Shown in pieces: positions 28,035 to 36,573 of a stretch of DNA of 64,000 nt (its first letter is position 1; every line of letters begins with the position of its first letter). The DNA is from Formosa sediminum (GTDB taxonomy: Bacteria; Bacteroidota; Bacteroidia; Flavobacteriales; Flavobacteriaceae), in assembly GCF_007197735.1 (NCBI RefSeq), contig NZ_CP041637.1, positions 3,691,001 through 3,755,000 on the forward strand. Direction: 5' to 3'. The notes below the pieces were generated by a model, which was given only the letters and a program-made list of their open reading frames with translations, was not told the origin of the DNA and did not search any database. Both the position numbers and the translations under genes were made by a program.

Positions 28035-29189
28035 TTACATAGCGGCTTTATAAATAGCGATAGCATCTTCCAACGTTACCGATCTTGGATTTCCACCAGT
28101 ACAAACATCTTCTAATGCATGTTGTGACATAAGCTCAAAATCTTCTTCTTTAACACCTAATTCTTTTAAACCACACGGAATACCTACTGCTTTAGAAAGT
28201 TTTTCAATAGCTTTTATAGCAGCATTAGCCCCTTCTAAATCATTTTTATTATTCACCTCAACACCCATTGCTCGCGCTACTTTTTTAAGTTTATGTGTAC
28301 AGGCTGGAATATTAAAACGCTCTACATGTGGTAATAAAATAGCATTCGCCACACCATGTGGCATATCATACATCCCTCCTAGTTGGTGAGCAAGTGAGTG
28401 TACAAAGCCTAAACCTGCATTAGAAAAAGATTGTCCAGCGATAAATTGACCCCATGCCATTTTACTACGCGCTTCTAAATTTCCACCATTTTTCACAACC
28501 TCTTCTAAACTAGATGCAATCAGTTTAATGGCTTCTAAAGCTAATGCATCAGACCAGTGAAAGGCACCATTACAAACATACGATTCTATAGCATGTGTTA
28601 AGGCATCCATTCCTGTTGCTGCCGTTAGTGAAGCAGGTTTACCTAACATTAATTCTGGATCGTTTACGGCAATAGATACTAAACAGTTTTTATCGACCAT
28701 TACCATTTTAATATGACGATCAACATCAGTAATTACATAATTAATTGTGACTTCACTTGCTGTTCCTGCTGTTGTGTTTATAGCTATGATTGGTAACGAT
28801 GCTTTTTCTGATTTATTAATACCATCATACTCATTAATCTCCCCTCCGTTTGTTGCTAAAATTCCGATGGCTTTACCACAATCTTGAGGAGACCCTCCTC
28901 CAAGGGTAATAATAACATCACAATTATTTTCTTGTAGTAATTTCAATCCGTTATTTACATTCCTAACAGTAGGATTGGGTTGTACATTATCAAAAAGCAC
29001 ATATTCAAGACATGCAGTATCAAAAACATCTATTACGTTTTGTGCTACACCAATATCTACAAGTATTTTATCTGTTACAAAAAGCGCCCTTTTATAGGGT
29101 AACTGCTTTAGTTCTTCTCCTAAATCCTGTAATGAACCTGGTCCAATTAAACTTAATGGCGGTAAATAAATTCTTCTACTTTGTAACAT
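28035..29189 (-). CDS. fucO: Lactaldehyde reductase (iron-containing alcohol dehydrogenase)
   Basis: 384 residues, the length of E. coli FucO (about 382), and recognisably the same along its whole length. It reduces L-lactaldehyde from fucose cleavage to 1,2-propanediol with NADH. NAD-binding GGGSPQD and TTAGTASEVT are present. The iron ligands lie in GMDALTHAIES (D and H), FVHSLAHQLGG (H) and DMPHGVANA (H), all conserved. The ending CTGGNPRSVTLEDAIAIY is a FucO signature. It is the last gene of the minus-strand operon, 6 bp after the FGGY kinase. FucO is normally useful under low oxygen; aldA in the same region gives the oxidative alternative. Confidence 0.93.
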   Translation of the reverse strand: MLQSRRIYLPPLSLIGPGSLQDLGEELKQLPYKRALFVTDKILVDIGVAQNVIDVFDTACLEYVLFDNVQPNPTVRNVNNGLKLLQENNCDVIITLGGGSPQDCGKAIGILATNGGEINEYDGINKSEKASLPIIAINTTAGTASEVTINYVITDVDRHIKMVMVDKNCLVSIAVNDPELMLGKPASLTAATGMDALTHAIESYVCNGAFHWSDALALEAIKLIASSLEEVVKNGGNLEARSKMAWGQFIAGQSFSNAGLGFVHSLAHQLGGMYDMPHGVANAILLPHVERFNIPACTHKLKKVARAMGVEVNNKNDLEGANAAIKAIEKLSKAVGIPCGLKELGVKEEDFELMSQHALEDVCTGGNPRSVTLEDAIAIYKAAM

Positions 29190-29195
29190 AATTTT

Positions 29196-30509
29196 TTATT
29201 TTAGATAATTTTTCATCAGTAAGGCAGCACCTAAAGCACTTTCGTTTTTACAATCCGAAATCTTTATGGAGATACTAGGTTTTAATAATTCTAAAAATTT
29301 GATAAATATTTTATTTCTATTAAATCCTCCCGATATGTACACATCTTTTAGTTTAGCATTTTTATCAGAAATTAACTCTATAGCTAGAATAACTTTTTTA
29401 CTTATTTCAAAAATTAACTGATAATAAGCACTCTCGTAAGTCTGAAATTGAGACAAAAGTTCTGGATGTGCATCAAAATCTGTATCAATACCATCAGACA
29501 GAAATACACGAGTATTGCTTTGGATGAGATCTTGACAGAGCGTCTCATTTACTTCTAAATTTTGATGGGTATTAATATCAATTTTAAAATATTCGCTTAA
29601 TGCTTTTATATATACTTCGTGAATACGTCCTAAAAACTGCATAGACGATTTTACTTGTTGTTTTTCAGGAGTCATAAAACACAAACAGTTATTTTTTAGT
29701 TGATGTTGTGTTAAGGTTTCTTTACTAAACGGATTCATGGCTATAATCCAAGTTCCTGTAGATAAGAGAACAAAATTTTTGCGCTTTTCTTTTTCTAACA
29801 ACGGAATAATTGATGAGGAACTATCGTGTAAACCAGTACCAACAGCTACGCGTTTACCATTTATATCTGCATATACAGCCTCGTTACCCTTACAAGGTTC
29901 TGGTAACGAAATTCCTTCTTCTTCTAACCATTTATGATACTGCATCTGGTCGAAATCCCATGTTGCAGTATGTGCACCGACAGATGTAAAATCTGCCGTA
30001 ATTTTATGAGTAAATAAGTAACTTAAATACTGTGGGTAATGCAAAACCTCATGGACTTGCTTCCAAATTTCAGGTTTATTTCGCTTAAGCGACAACATCT
30101 GAATTCCAGTATTAAGCATTCCATAAGCTGGAGATGCTGTTTTTCTAGAGAATTCTTCTACACCTCCTTGAGAAGCATAAAACCCTAAATAATCATCTAA
30201 ATTTAAAGGTTTTAAATAATTATATAACGGTGTTATACGTTTACCCTCTTTATTTAAATAAACTAACGATGCTCCATGTGTAGAGAAGTTTATAGCTTTA
30301 ATACGATACAGGCCTTCTTTCTGAATTTGTATGATTCCGTTTTTAATCCAACGTTCAATGGCTTCAATATCATCACAACAAAATCCATCATCATCTTTAA
30401 TCTCTTCAAACTGAATACTCTTTTCAGATACAACCTGAAAATCTTCATCAAATAAAAAAATCTTTTTATTGGTCTTTCCTATGTCTATAATAGCTATAAC
30501 ATTTTTCAT
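29196..30509 (-). CDS. fucK: FGGY-family carbohydrate kinase, probable L-fuculokinase
   Basis: 437 residues. Two actin-like domains: the N-terminal phosphate-1 motif reads AIIDIGKTNKKIFLF, and the C-terminal ATP site has LLSTGTWIIAMNP and YISGGFNRNKIF. In the fucose pathway it would phosphorylate L-fuculose at O-1. It is shorter than E. coli FucK (about 480) and belongs to the Bacteroidota form that is also close to rhamnulokinases, so the symbol rests on operon context between fucI and fucO. A palindrome TCCCAATCTTGGGA (30534-30547) and a strong hairpin (30641-30670) precede it, suggesting separate control from fucI. Confidence 0.8.
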   Translation of the reverse strand: MKNVIAIIDIGKTNKKIFLFDEDFQVVSEKSIQFEEIKDDDGFCCDDIEAIERWIKNGIIQIQKEGLYRIKAINFSTHGASLVYLNKEGKRITPLYNYLKPLNLDDYLGFYASQGGVEEFSRKTASPAYGMLNTGIQMLSLKRNKPEIWKQVHEVLHYPQYLSYLFTHKITADFTSVGAHTATWDFDQMQYHKWLEEEGISLPEPCKGNEAVYADINGKRVAVGTGLHDSSSSIIPLLEKEKRKNFVLLSTGTWIIAMNPFSKETLTQHQLKNNCLCFMTPEKQQVKSSMQFLGRIHEVYIKALSEYFKIDINTHQNLEVNETLCQDLIQSNTRVFLSDGIDTDFDAHPELLSQFQTYESAYYQLIFEISKKVILAIELISDKNAKLKDVYISGGFNRNKIFIKFLELLKPSISIKISDCKNESALGAALLMKNYLK

Positions 30510-30533
30510 GGGCTCTAGATTTATTGTGTATTA

Positions 30534-30547
30534 TCCCAATCTTGGGA
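30534..30547. promoter_or_regulatory. Palindrome upstream of fucK
   Basis: TCCCAA-TC-TTGGGA, 6-bp perfect arms, 25 bp upstream of the fucK ATG. It is relatively GC-rich for this region. Possible repressor site controlling fucK-fucO apart from fucA-fucI; no LacI or GntR regulator is encoded nearby. Confidence 0.35.
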
Positions 30548-30640
30548 AGTCTTATTAATAAAACATATCACCTATTTTCAATCTTAAAAATGGGTAAAAT
30601 TCATGTTTTGATTTGGAATATTTTAGATAGATAAAGCCTT

Positions 30641-30670
30641 CCCTCCAATAGTTATTATGCTATTAGAGGG
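30641..30670 (-). other. Hairpin between fucI and fucK
   Basis: CCCTCCAATAG/CTATTAGAGGG with an 8-nt loop. In the minus-strand RNA the one mismatch becomes a U·G wobble, giving an 11-bp stem. No U-tract follows, so it looks more like an mRNA processing or stability element, or a leaky terminator, inside the operon. Confidence 0.45.
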
Positions 30671-30765
30671 ATAATCTTTATCAATTTTTATAAAAAGTGG
30701 TCTTAATATTTAACTGTACAGGTAAACAAAAGTGTAGGTTTGCATACTGTTATAGTTAAATGTTT

Positions 30766-32553
30766 TTAGTGTTTAAACCCGTATAATGGGCCGTAGTTTT
30801 TACATGCTCTATAATCTGCACCTTCTAACTGCTCTCCAAAAGCCGACCATGCACTTGGTCTGAATACATCATTTTCATCTACGTTATGCATATTTACAGG
30901 TATACGTAACATAGCCGCTAGCGAAATTAAATCGGCTCCAATATGTCCATGAGTAATAGCTCCGTGGTTTGCGCCCCATTTTGCCATAACTGTATACACA
31001 TCTTTAAATGCACCTTGACCTGTAGTTCTTGGTACAAACCATGTTGTTGGCCATGTAGGATCTGTACGATCGTCTAATACGGTATGTATATCTTCTGGTA
31101 ACTCTACGCTCCACCCTTCTGCAATTTGTAATACAGGTCCAATTCCTTTTACAAGATTAACACGACACATAGTTAGCGGCATAGTTCCTTTTGTTAAAAA
31201 TTGAGACGAAAATCCGCCTCCTCTAAAATATTCTGAAGTTGCAGGCGGCCATTTTGTATTGTCTAAACAACGCTGCACATCTTCTTCGGTAATATCCCAA
31301 AATGGTTTCATTGTTGGATTTCCTTCTGCATCTAATTGTTGTGCTGTAGCATCTAATGTTGTAGACCCCGAATTAATTAGGTGAATGATACCATGTTCTG
31401 CAAGTCCAGTTAATTTTTTACTTGTTACACGTTCTACAGATTCTGGACTCCAATATGTACGTACATCTGAGAATAATTGTGCTTTATTGGTCAATAAGTG
31501 ACCAAATAACATAGATATGGCATTTAAACAGTCGTTTTCTGTTGCAAACACATACGCTTGACGAATTCCATTCCAATCGAAGGATGAATTTAAAATAGAT
31601 TCTGTAAAATCGGCATTAGGTTGGTAGTCTGTCCATTGACGTTGCCCTTGAAAACCTCCCATAATCGCGTTACGTCCTTTAGACTCTTCGCCAAAGCCCA
31701 TAGCTTTCAACTTCGGATTTCCATTCATTAAATCTTTACAGATTAAAGTCATTTTAACAACTTTTTCCCATTCTGCATCTTTTTGCTCACGCGATTTTTG
31801 TTGTTCCGGACTGTTTCTGTCTTCACCTTCCTTGCAATGTTCTTTAGTCCAGGCTAAGGCTTTTTCATACTCATCCTGATCAAAAATATTATTTTCAATA
31901 CGTCTTAATAACTCTACAGATTCTACAAATTCTGCTCGAACGCCTAAATAATCTTGCAGAAAATTAACATCTACCATAGATCCTGCAATTCCCATAGAAC
32001 TATAACCTATAGATAAATATGATTTTCCTTTCATTTGAGCTACAGCAAGTGCACCTTTTGTAAAACGTAAAATCTTTTCTGCAACATCGTCTGGGATAGA
32101 TGTATCTCCACCATCTTGAACTTCTTTACCATAGATGCCAAAAGCTGGTAATCCTTTTTGAGAATACCCTGCTAAAGCAGCCGCCAAATACACTGCACCT
32201 GGGCGCTCAGTACCGTTAAATCCCCATACAGCCTTTGGTATTAAAGGATCTGTATCCATAACTTCTGTTCCATAACACCAACAAGGTGTTACAGATAGAG
32301 ATACTTCTACACCTTCTTTTTTAAATTTATCTGCACAAGCAGCAGCATCTGCCACACCTCCAATAGTGGTATCTGCAATTACACATTCTACTTTTTCACC
32401 ACTTGGAAAACGCAATGTCTCCTCTATAAGTTTTGCGGCAGCTTTTGCCATATCCATAGTTTGAACCTCTAAAGATTCTCTCACACCTAGTTCTCGCCCA
32501 TCAATTGTTGGACGAATACCTACTTTTGGTAATCTACCTATTAATCTACTCAT
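30766..32553 (-). CDS. fucI: L-fucose isomerase
   Basis: 595 residues, matching the family's usual ~591. It is recognisable along its full length: [18 protein letters not shown] at the start, [71 protein letters not shown] and the ending [16 protein letters not shown]. It converts L-fucose to L-fuculose with a Mn2+ cofactor in the cytoplasm, the first step of catabolism. It lies 18 bp after the class II aldolase gene and is followed, after 256 bp with a hairpin, by fucK. It is the strongest single marker that this region degrades fucose. Confidence 0.97.
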   Translation of the reverse strand: MSRLIGRLPKVGIRPTIDGRELGVRESLEVQTMDMAKAAAKLIEETLRFPSGEKVECVIADTTIGGVADAAACADKFKKEGVEVSLSVTPCWCYGTEVMDTDPLIPKAVWGFNGTERPGAVYLAAALAGYSQKGLPAFGIYGKEVQDGGDTSIPDDVAEKILRFTKGALAVAQMKGKSYLSIGYSSMGIAGSMVDVNFLQDYLGVRAEFVESVELLRRIENNIFDQDEYEKALAWTKEHCKEGEDRNSPEQQKSREQKDAEWEKVVKMTLICKDLMNGNPKLKAMGFGEESKGRNAIMGGFQGQRQWTDYQPNADFTESILNSSFDWNGIRQAYVFATENDCLNAISMLFGHLLTNKAQLFSDVRTYWSPESVERVTSKKLTGLAEHGIIHLINSGSTTLDATAQQLDAEGNPTMKPFWDITEEDVQRCLDNTKWPPATSEYFRGGGFSSQFLTKGTMPLTMCRVNLVKGIGPVLQIAEGWSVELPEDIHTVLDDRTDPTWPTTWFVPRTTGQGAFKDVYTVMAKWGANHGAITHGHIGADLISLAAMLRIPVNMHNVDENDVFRPSAWSAFGEQLEGADYRACKNYGPLYGFKH

Positions 32554-32571
32554 TTCTATAATGCTTTTATA

Positions 32572-33366
32572 TTATGTGAATTGCTCTAATTCGGTTAATT
32601 GTGCATCTGACAAACCTGCTGGTTTAAAACCTGCAGCCCAACACATCATTAATAATTTTGCGCCTTTATTTGCAACATCTAAAAAGTCCCATGCCTTCAT
32701 AACATCTGGTGCTGTTGCTGTAGCTCCGTGCTTTTCCCAAAGTGAGATATTTCTAGTTTTAAATGCATCTATAGTTACTTTTGCTAATGCAGCTGTACTA
32801 GACAAAGCATAAGGCGTACAGTGAATTCCTTTTGGAACGAATACTTTAACTTCAGGACACATCATCCAAATTTGTCTATTTAATTCTTCTTCATCATTAA
32901 ATAGTTCATGGTGACTCATACAAATAAGTTCTAAAGGATGCGTGTGTACTACTGCTAAATTTTCTGGATGGTGCTGTGAGTTAAACAAATGAATACTTGC
33001 ATGAGATATTAATTCGCACGTTGGTCCAAAATTGGGTCTGTTACCTCCCCAAATAATAGAGTATGCTTTTGCCGCTTCATTGATATAAAGTATACAAGAT
33101 ACTTCTTCTAATTTATCAACTAAATCTCGCAGATAACATCCCGTACCAGTAATGTATAAAACAAACCCTCCTGCTTCTTTAGGAAAATCAAAAGGCACCT
33201 CTTCCCCTATTCCTTGAACATCTTCTTTAGAAAAAAATGAAGTTAAATTCATAGAAATATTTCCAGCATTCCGTTCTGCCCATTCTCTTTGCCACAAGTA
33301 ACTTGCTACAGTAGACACTTTTTGTAATTCAGCTTCTACCTCTATTGAAAGTTTTAAAGTTTTCAT
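32572..33366 (-). CDS. fucA: Class II aldolase, L-fuculose-1-phosphate aldolase role (RhaD-like sequence)
   Basis: 264 residues, a zinc class II aldolase/adducin-family protein. Visible motifs: REWAERNAGNISMNL near the N-terminus, VHTHPLE (two zinc histidines) and WEKHGATATAP (third histidine). The GWDERNGGN-like block and length (E. coli RhaD 274, FucA 215) make it closer to rhamnulose-1-phosphate aldolases than to E. coli FucA. Yet it is the first gene of an operon with fucI, so it most likely cleaves L-fuculose-1-phosphate into dihydroxyacetone phosphate and L-lactaldehyde. It may accept both substrates. It is divergent from an AraC regulator over 101 bp that holds a candidate operator dyad. 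Confidence 0.82.
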   Translation of the reverse strand: MKTLKLSIEVEAELQKVSTVASYLWQREWAERNAGNISMNLTSFFSKEDVQGIGEEVPFDFPKEAGGFVLYITGTGCYLRDLVDKLEEVSCILYINEAAKAYSIIWGGNRPNFGPTCELISHASIHLFNSQHHPENLAVVHTHPLELICMSHHELFNDEEELNRQIWMMCPEVKVFVPKGIHCTPYALSSTAALAKVTIDAFKTRNISLWEKHGATATAPDVMKAWDFLDVANKGAKLLMMCWAAGFKPAGLSDAQLTELEQFT

Positions 33367-33374
33367 AGTGTTTG

Positions 33375-33462
33375 AATAATGTTTATACTACAAAAATAGT
33401 GGCCTAACTACTTCAAATAAATATTCAAAATCTGTATTTTCGTATCTAATTCAAACATTATT
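33375..33462. promoter_or_regulatory. Inverted operator-like pair between fucA and the AraC regulator gene
   Basis: AATAATGTTT at 33375-33384 and its exact reverse complement AAACATTATT at 33453-33462, with similar flanks (TTSAATAATGTTT). One arm lies 8 bp from the fucA start, the other 5 bp from the regulator start. The symmetric placement suggests the divergent AraC protein binds both ends. A related pair lies upstream of aldA. Confidence 0.45.
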
Positions 33463-33467
33463 GAATT

Positions 33468-34367
33468 ATGAAGTTTGTAAAAGACATCGCTTTAGGAGAT
33501 CCTTCTACTAACAACCAAAATTTTATTGACCTGAGATTAAGGCTCATGTGTTGCAGATATTGGTTGCTAGATTTATGGGATTGTCATGACATGGTATTTC
33601 CGTTTTGGAGACTGTATTGGAATAAAAATTCTGGCGGACAGTTAATACACCAAAATACGGTTTATGACATGGATGCAGATCACATCTATATTATTCCTCC
33701 ATTTACATCCTTTTCATCTCAATTCAAAAAGAATCACAGATATACTACTGGAATTCACGTCTCAGGAAAACAATTTACTAGCAACATAAATGAAAGCGAT
33801 TATAGTAATGAATCCTTAATACATTTTTTTGTCCATTTTAATTTAGGTGTCCCTTTTGATAGTGTATATCCTGGAATTTTAAAAATAGAAATGACCATAT
33901 ATTTAAAAGAGCGTTTAGAATATTTAACCGAACGTTTAAAAATTGAGAATAAAAATTTTAAACTCACTTTCAATTTAAAACTTCAAGCATTTATAAAAGA
34001 AGCCCTTACCAACATAGGACCAGAATTGTGGAAAACGACCATTATAGATGAGCGCGTACTTAAAGTTATTAGGTATGTAGAAGCGAATATTGAAAAGAAA
34101 TTAAAAAACACAGACATGTCTGATTTAATCAACATGGCCCCAAATTCTTTTGCTCGCTTATTTAAAAGTGAAATGCATGTTACACTACATAACTTTATTC
34201 AGAATAGAAAAATTGCCAAATCGTGCGAGCTTTTTGAACATACCAATAAATCAATTGAAGAAGTTGCTTATGTTTTGGGTTTTTCAGACCGTTATCACTT
34301 TTCTAGAGTTTTTAAATCGGTTACTGGACTTACACCTGCCGTTTACAAATCTGGACGTTATACTTAA
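33468..34367 (+). CDS. AraC family regulator of fucose catabolism
   Basis: 299 residues. The N-terminal ligand domain (about 1-190) contains a PPFTSFSSQFKKNHRY block resembling sugar-binding AraC sensors of Bacteroidota. The C-terminal double helix-turn-helix (about 200-297) reads MAPNSFARLFKSEM and IEEVAYVLGFSDRYHFSRVFK. It is divergent from fucA-fucI and upstream of aldA on the same strand, so control of the fucose genes is likely; the ligand (fucose, fuculose or lactaldehyde) is inference. No signal peptide, so a cytoplasmic sensor, unlike the HTCS that senses in the periplasm. Confidence 0.85.
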   Translation: MKFVKDIALGDPSTNNQNFIDLRLRLMCCRYWLLDLWDCHDMVFPFWRLYWNKNSGGQLIHQNTVYDMDADHIYIIPPFTSFSSQFKKNHRYTTGIHVSGKQFTSNINESDYSNESLIHFFVHFNLGVPFDSVYPGILKIEMTIYLKERLEYLTERLKIENKNFKLTFNLKLQAFIKEALTNIGPELWKTTIIDERVLKVIRYVEANIEKKLKNTDMSDLINMAPNSFARLFKSEMHVTLHNFIQNRKIAKSCELFEHTNKSIEEVAYVLGFSDRYHFSRVFKSVTGLTPAVYKSGRYT

Positions 34368-34905
34368 TAAACAATACGTCTCCATATTTTTCATATAATT
34401 AAATTATTCATAAACAAGACTCTCCTTATTTTCTTTTATTTAGTTTTCAAAATATATCCTAGTAACTCACTCGTTTAAAACAAACACATTTTACAACCTT
34501 AAAATTTTACCAATTAAACACGTATACTTTTTATAATTAAGTACAATACTCATCAAAATAAAACCATATTCATAAATAAAAAAATTAGGTGTGGAGATTT
34601 TTACTTTTTGTTAAAACACACCGCGAGTTGGATAAAAACTTAAATTTAATCTAAACATTTATAAAAAAGTATAAAACAAAACCCACAAATGTTTAAATTA
34701 TACATAAAATAGACATTTATGGATAAAAAAAATTAGCGCTTATATTTTTAAGTTTGATAAACACAAACAACTTTCATTCTACACCTATAAATCTATTTCC
34801 AAAAATAGATATTAGAAGAAAGTATTTTTCAGGTTAAAAACAAACACTTAAACATGAAATTGCCAAGTTTATTCATGTTTACGACAACTAAATTTAAAAG
34901 AAATT
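34368..34905. other. 538-bp intergenic region upstream of aldA
   Basis: AT-rich, no open frame of note. Two structures: an inverted pair TAAACATTT/AAATGTTTA (34652-34695) sharing the AAACATT core with the fucA/araC dyad, and a hairpin ATCTATTT-CCAA-AAATAGAT (34791-34810) 96 bp before aldA. Both are candidate control sites for aldA. Confidence 0.4.
34652..34695. promoter_or_regulatory. Inverted AAACATT pair upstream of aldA
   Basis: TAAACATTT at 34652-34660 and its reverse complement at 34687-34695, 35 bp centre to centre. The core equals that of the fucA/araC dyad, so the same AraC protein may bind. In such AT-rich DNA a chance match is possible. Confidence 0.3.
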
Positions 34906-36345
34906 ATGAAACCATTTAAACAGTTTATTAACGGAGCTTTTGTAGAATCTACTTCTACAGATGTTATTGAGATTTTAAATCCATGTACCGAAGACGTTTT
35001 ATCGTTAATGCCAGTTGGTAGCGTTAAAGACGCAGATTTAGCACTAGAAGCAGCTCAAGCAGCTCAACACGCTTGGAAATCACTTCCAGCAATTCAGCGT
35101 GCTAATTATTTAATTAAAATGGCCGAGGTTATTCGAGAAAATCGTATTGAACTTGCCGAGACTTTAGCAGCAGAACAAGCTAAAGTGATGAGTTTAGCTC
35201 AAGTTGAAATAGATGTTACAGCAGATTATTTTGATTATTATGCCGGCTTTGCTAGACGTATAGAAGGTGAAATAATACAAAGTGACCGTAGTAAAGAACA
35301 TATTTTTTTACATAAAGCGCCTATTGGGGTTGCGGTTGGAATATTACCATGGAATTTTCCATTTTTTGTAATGGCAAGAAAAGTTGCTGGATCTTTAATT
35401 ACTGGTAATACCTGTGTAATAAATCCAAGTTCTATTGCTCCTAATACGGTAATGGCATTTGCTAAACTCATTGAACAAATTAATCTACCTGCTGGAGTTT
35501 TAAACTATGTATGTGGTAAAGGTAGCATAGTAGGAAATGCCCTTTCTAAAAGTCCTATTACAGGAATAATAAGTTTAACAGGAAGCGTGGGTGCCGGACA
35601 AATGGTAATGGAAGCCGCTTCTAAAAATATAACTAAAGTATCTCTAGAGTTAGGTGGTAAAGCGCCAGCTATTGTTTGTGCAGATGCTAATTTAGAACTG
35701 GCTGTTAATGCAGTAGTAACTTCTAGAATTACGTATAGCGGTCAGGTATGTAATTGTGCAGAACGATTATATATTGAAGAGTCTATTCACGATCAATTTC
35801 TAGACATGGTTGCTAAAAAAATGAAATCGCTTAAAGTAGAAGATGCCTTTTCAAAAAACAATCCAGACATGAGTGCTTTAGTATCTAAAGACCAATTAGA
35901 TAAAGTTACTGAAATGGTAGAATACGCTAAAAAAGAAGGTGCAGAAGTAGTTGTAGGAGGCTCTAAAATGTCTGAATTTGATAAAGGCTATTTTTACCAA
36001 CCTACATTATTAACAAATGTAAAACAACACATGCAAATCATTCAAGAAGAGGTTTTTGGACCTGTACTTCCTGTAATGAAATTTAGTACTTTAGATGAAG
36101 CTATTGCTTTAGCAAATGATTGTGAATTTGGTTTAACGTCTTCAATCTTTTCTGAAAACTTCAATAAAGTGATGCATGCAGCAGAAGAATTACAATATGG
36201 AGAAACATATATAAATAGAGAACATTTTGAAGCGATTCAAGGGTTTCATGCTGGTTGGAAAAAATCTGGTATAGGTGGAGCAGATGGAAAACACGGTATG
36301 GAGGAATACCTACAAGCCAAAGTGATTTATGCTCAGTATAGATGA
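34906..36345 (+). CDS. aldA: Lactaldehyde dehydrogenase (aldehyde dehydrogenase family)
   Basis: 479 residues, exactly the length of E. coli AldA. It oxidises L-lactaldehyde to L-lactate with NAD+, feeding pyruvate metabolism. Catalytic glutamate is in LELGGKAP and the nucleophilic cysteine in GQVCNCAER; NAD-binding LTGSVGAG is present. The C-terminus (GETYINREHFEAIQGFHAGW, KSGIGGADGKHG) is the AldA signature. It is monocistronic: a long leader with candidate operators lies upstream, and a strong terminator follows at 36377-36412, so it is controlled apart from fucP. Cytoplasmic. Confidence 0.95.
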   Translation: MKPFKQFINGAFVESTSTDVIEILNPCTEDVLSLMPVGSVKDADLALEAAQAAQHAWKSLPAIQRANYLIKMAEVIRENRIELAETLAAEQAKVMSLAQVEIDVTADYFDYYAGFARRIEGEIIQSDRSKEHIFLHKAPIGVAVGILPWNFPFFVMARKVAGSLITGNTCVINPSSIAPNTVMAFAKLIEQINLPAGVLNYVCGKGSIVGNALSKSPITGIISLTGSVGAGQMVMEAASKNITKVSLELGGKAPAIVCADANLELAVNAVVTSRITYSGQVCNCAERLYIEESIHDQFLDMVAKKMKSLKVEDAFSKNNPDMSALVSKDQLDKVTEMVEYAKKEGAEVVVGGSKMSEFDKGYFYQPTLLTNVKQHMQIIQEEVFGPVLPVMKFSTLDEAIALANDCEFGLTSSIFSENFNKVMHAAEELQYGETYINREHFEAIQGFHAGWKKSGIGGADGKHGMEEYLQAKVIYAQYR

Positions 36346-36376
36346 TAGTAGATAAAAATCATGTTTCATTTTTTTA

Positions 36377-36412
36377 ATCAAGTTGAAATAGATTCTCTCA
36401 TTTCAACTTGAT
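36377..36412 (+). terminator. Intrinsic terminator after aldA
   Basis: Perfect 13-bp stem ATCAAGTTGAAAT/ATTTCAACTTGAT with a 10-nt loop, 31 bp after the aldA stop; followed by TTTATTTAA. Confidence 0.8.
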
Positions 36413-36439
36413 TTATTTAACTTACAATATCAAACTAAA

Positions 36440-36451
36440 AAACTGCAGTTT
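36440..36451. promoter_or_regulatory. Palindrome upstream of fucP
   Basis: AAACTGCAGTTT, a perfect 12-bp palindrome 122 bp before the fucP start. It could be an operator; no second copy was noticed. Confidence 0.25.
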
Positions 36452-36573
36452 AAATTCATCATTTTAATTGGTATATTTTACTATTTAACCCCACATTACT
36501 CGGTAAAATAAAATATAAACAGACTTGTTAAAACAACATAGAATTTACATCTATTATTACACCTAAACTAACC

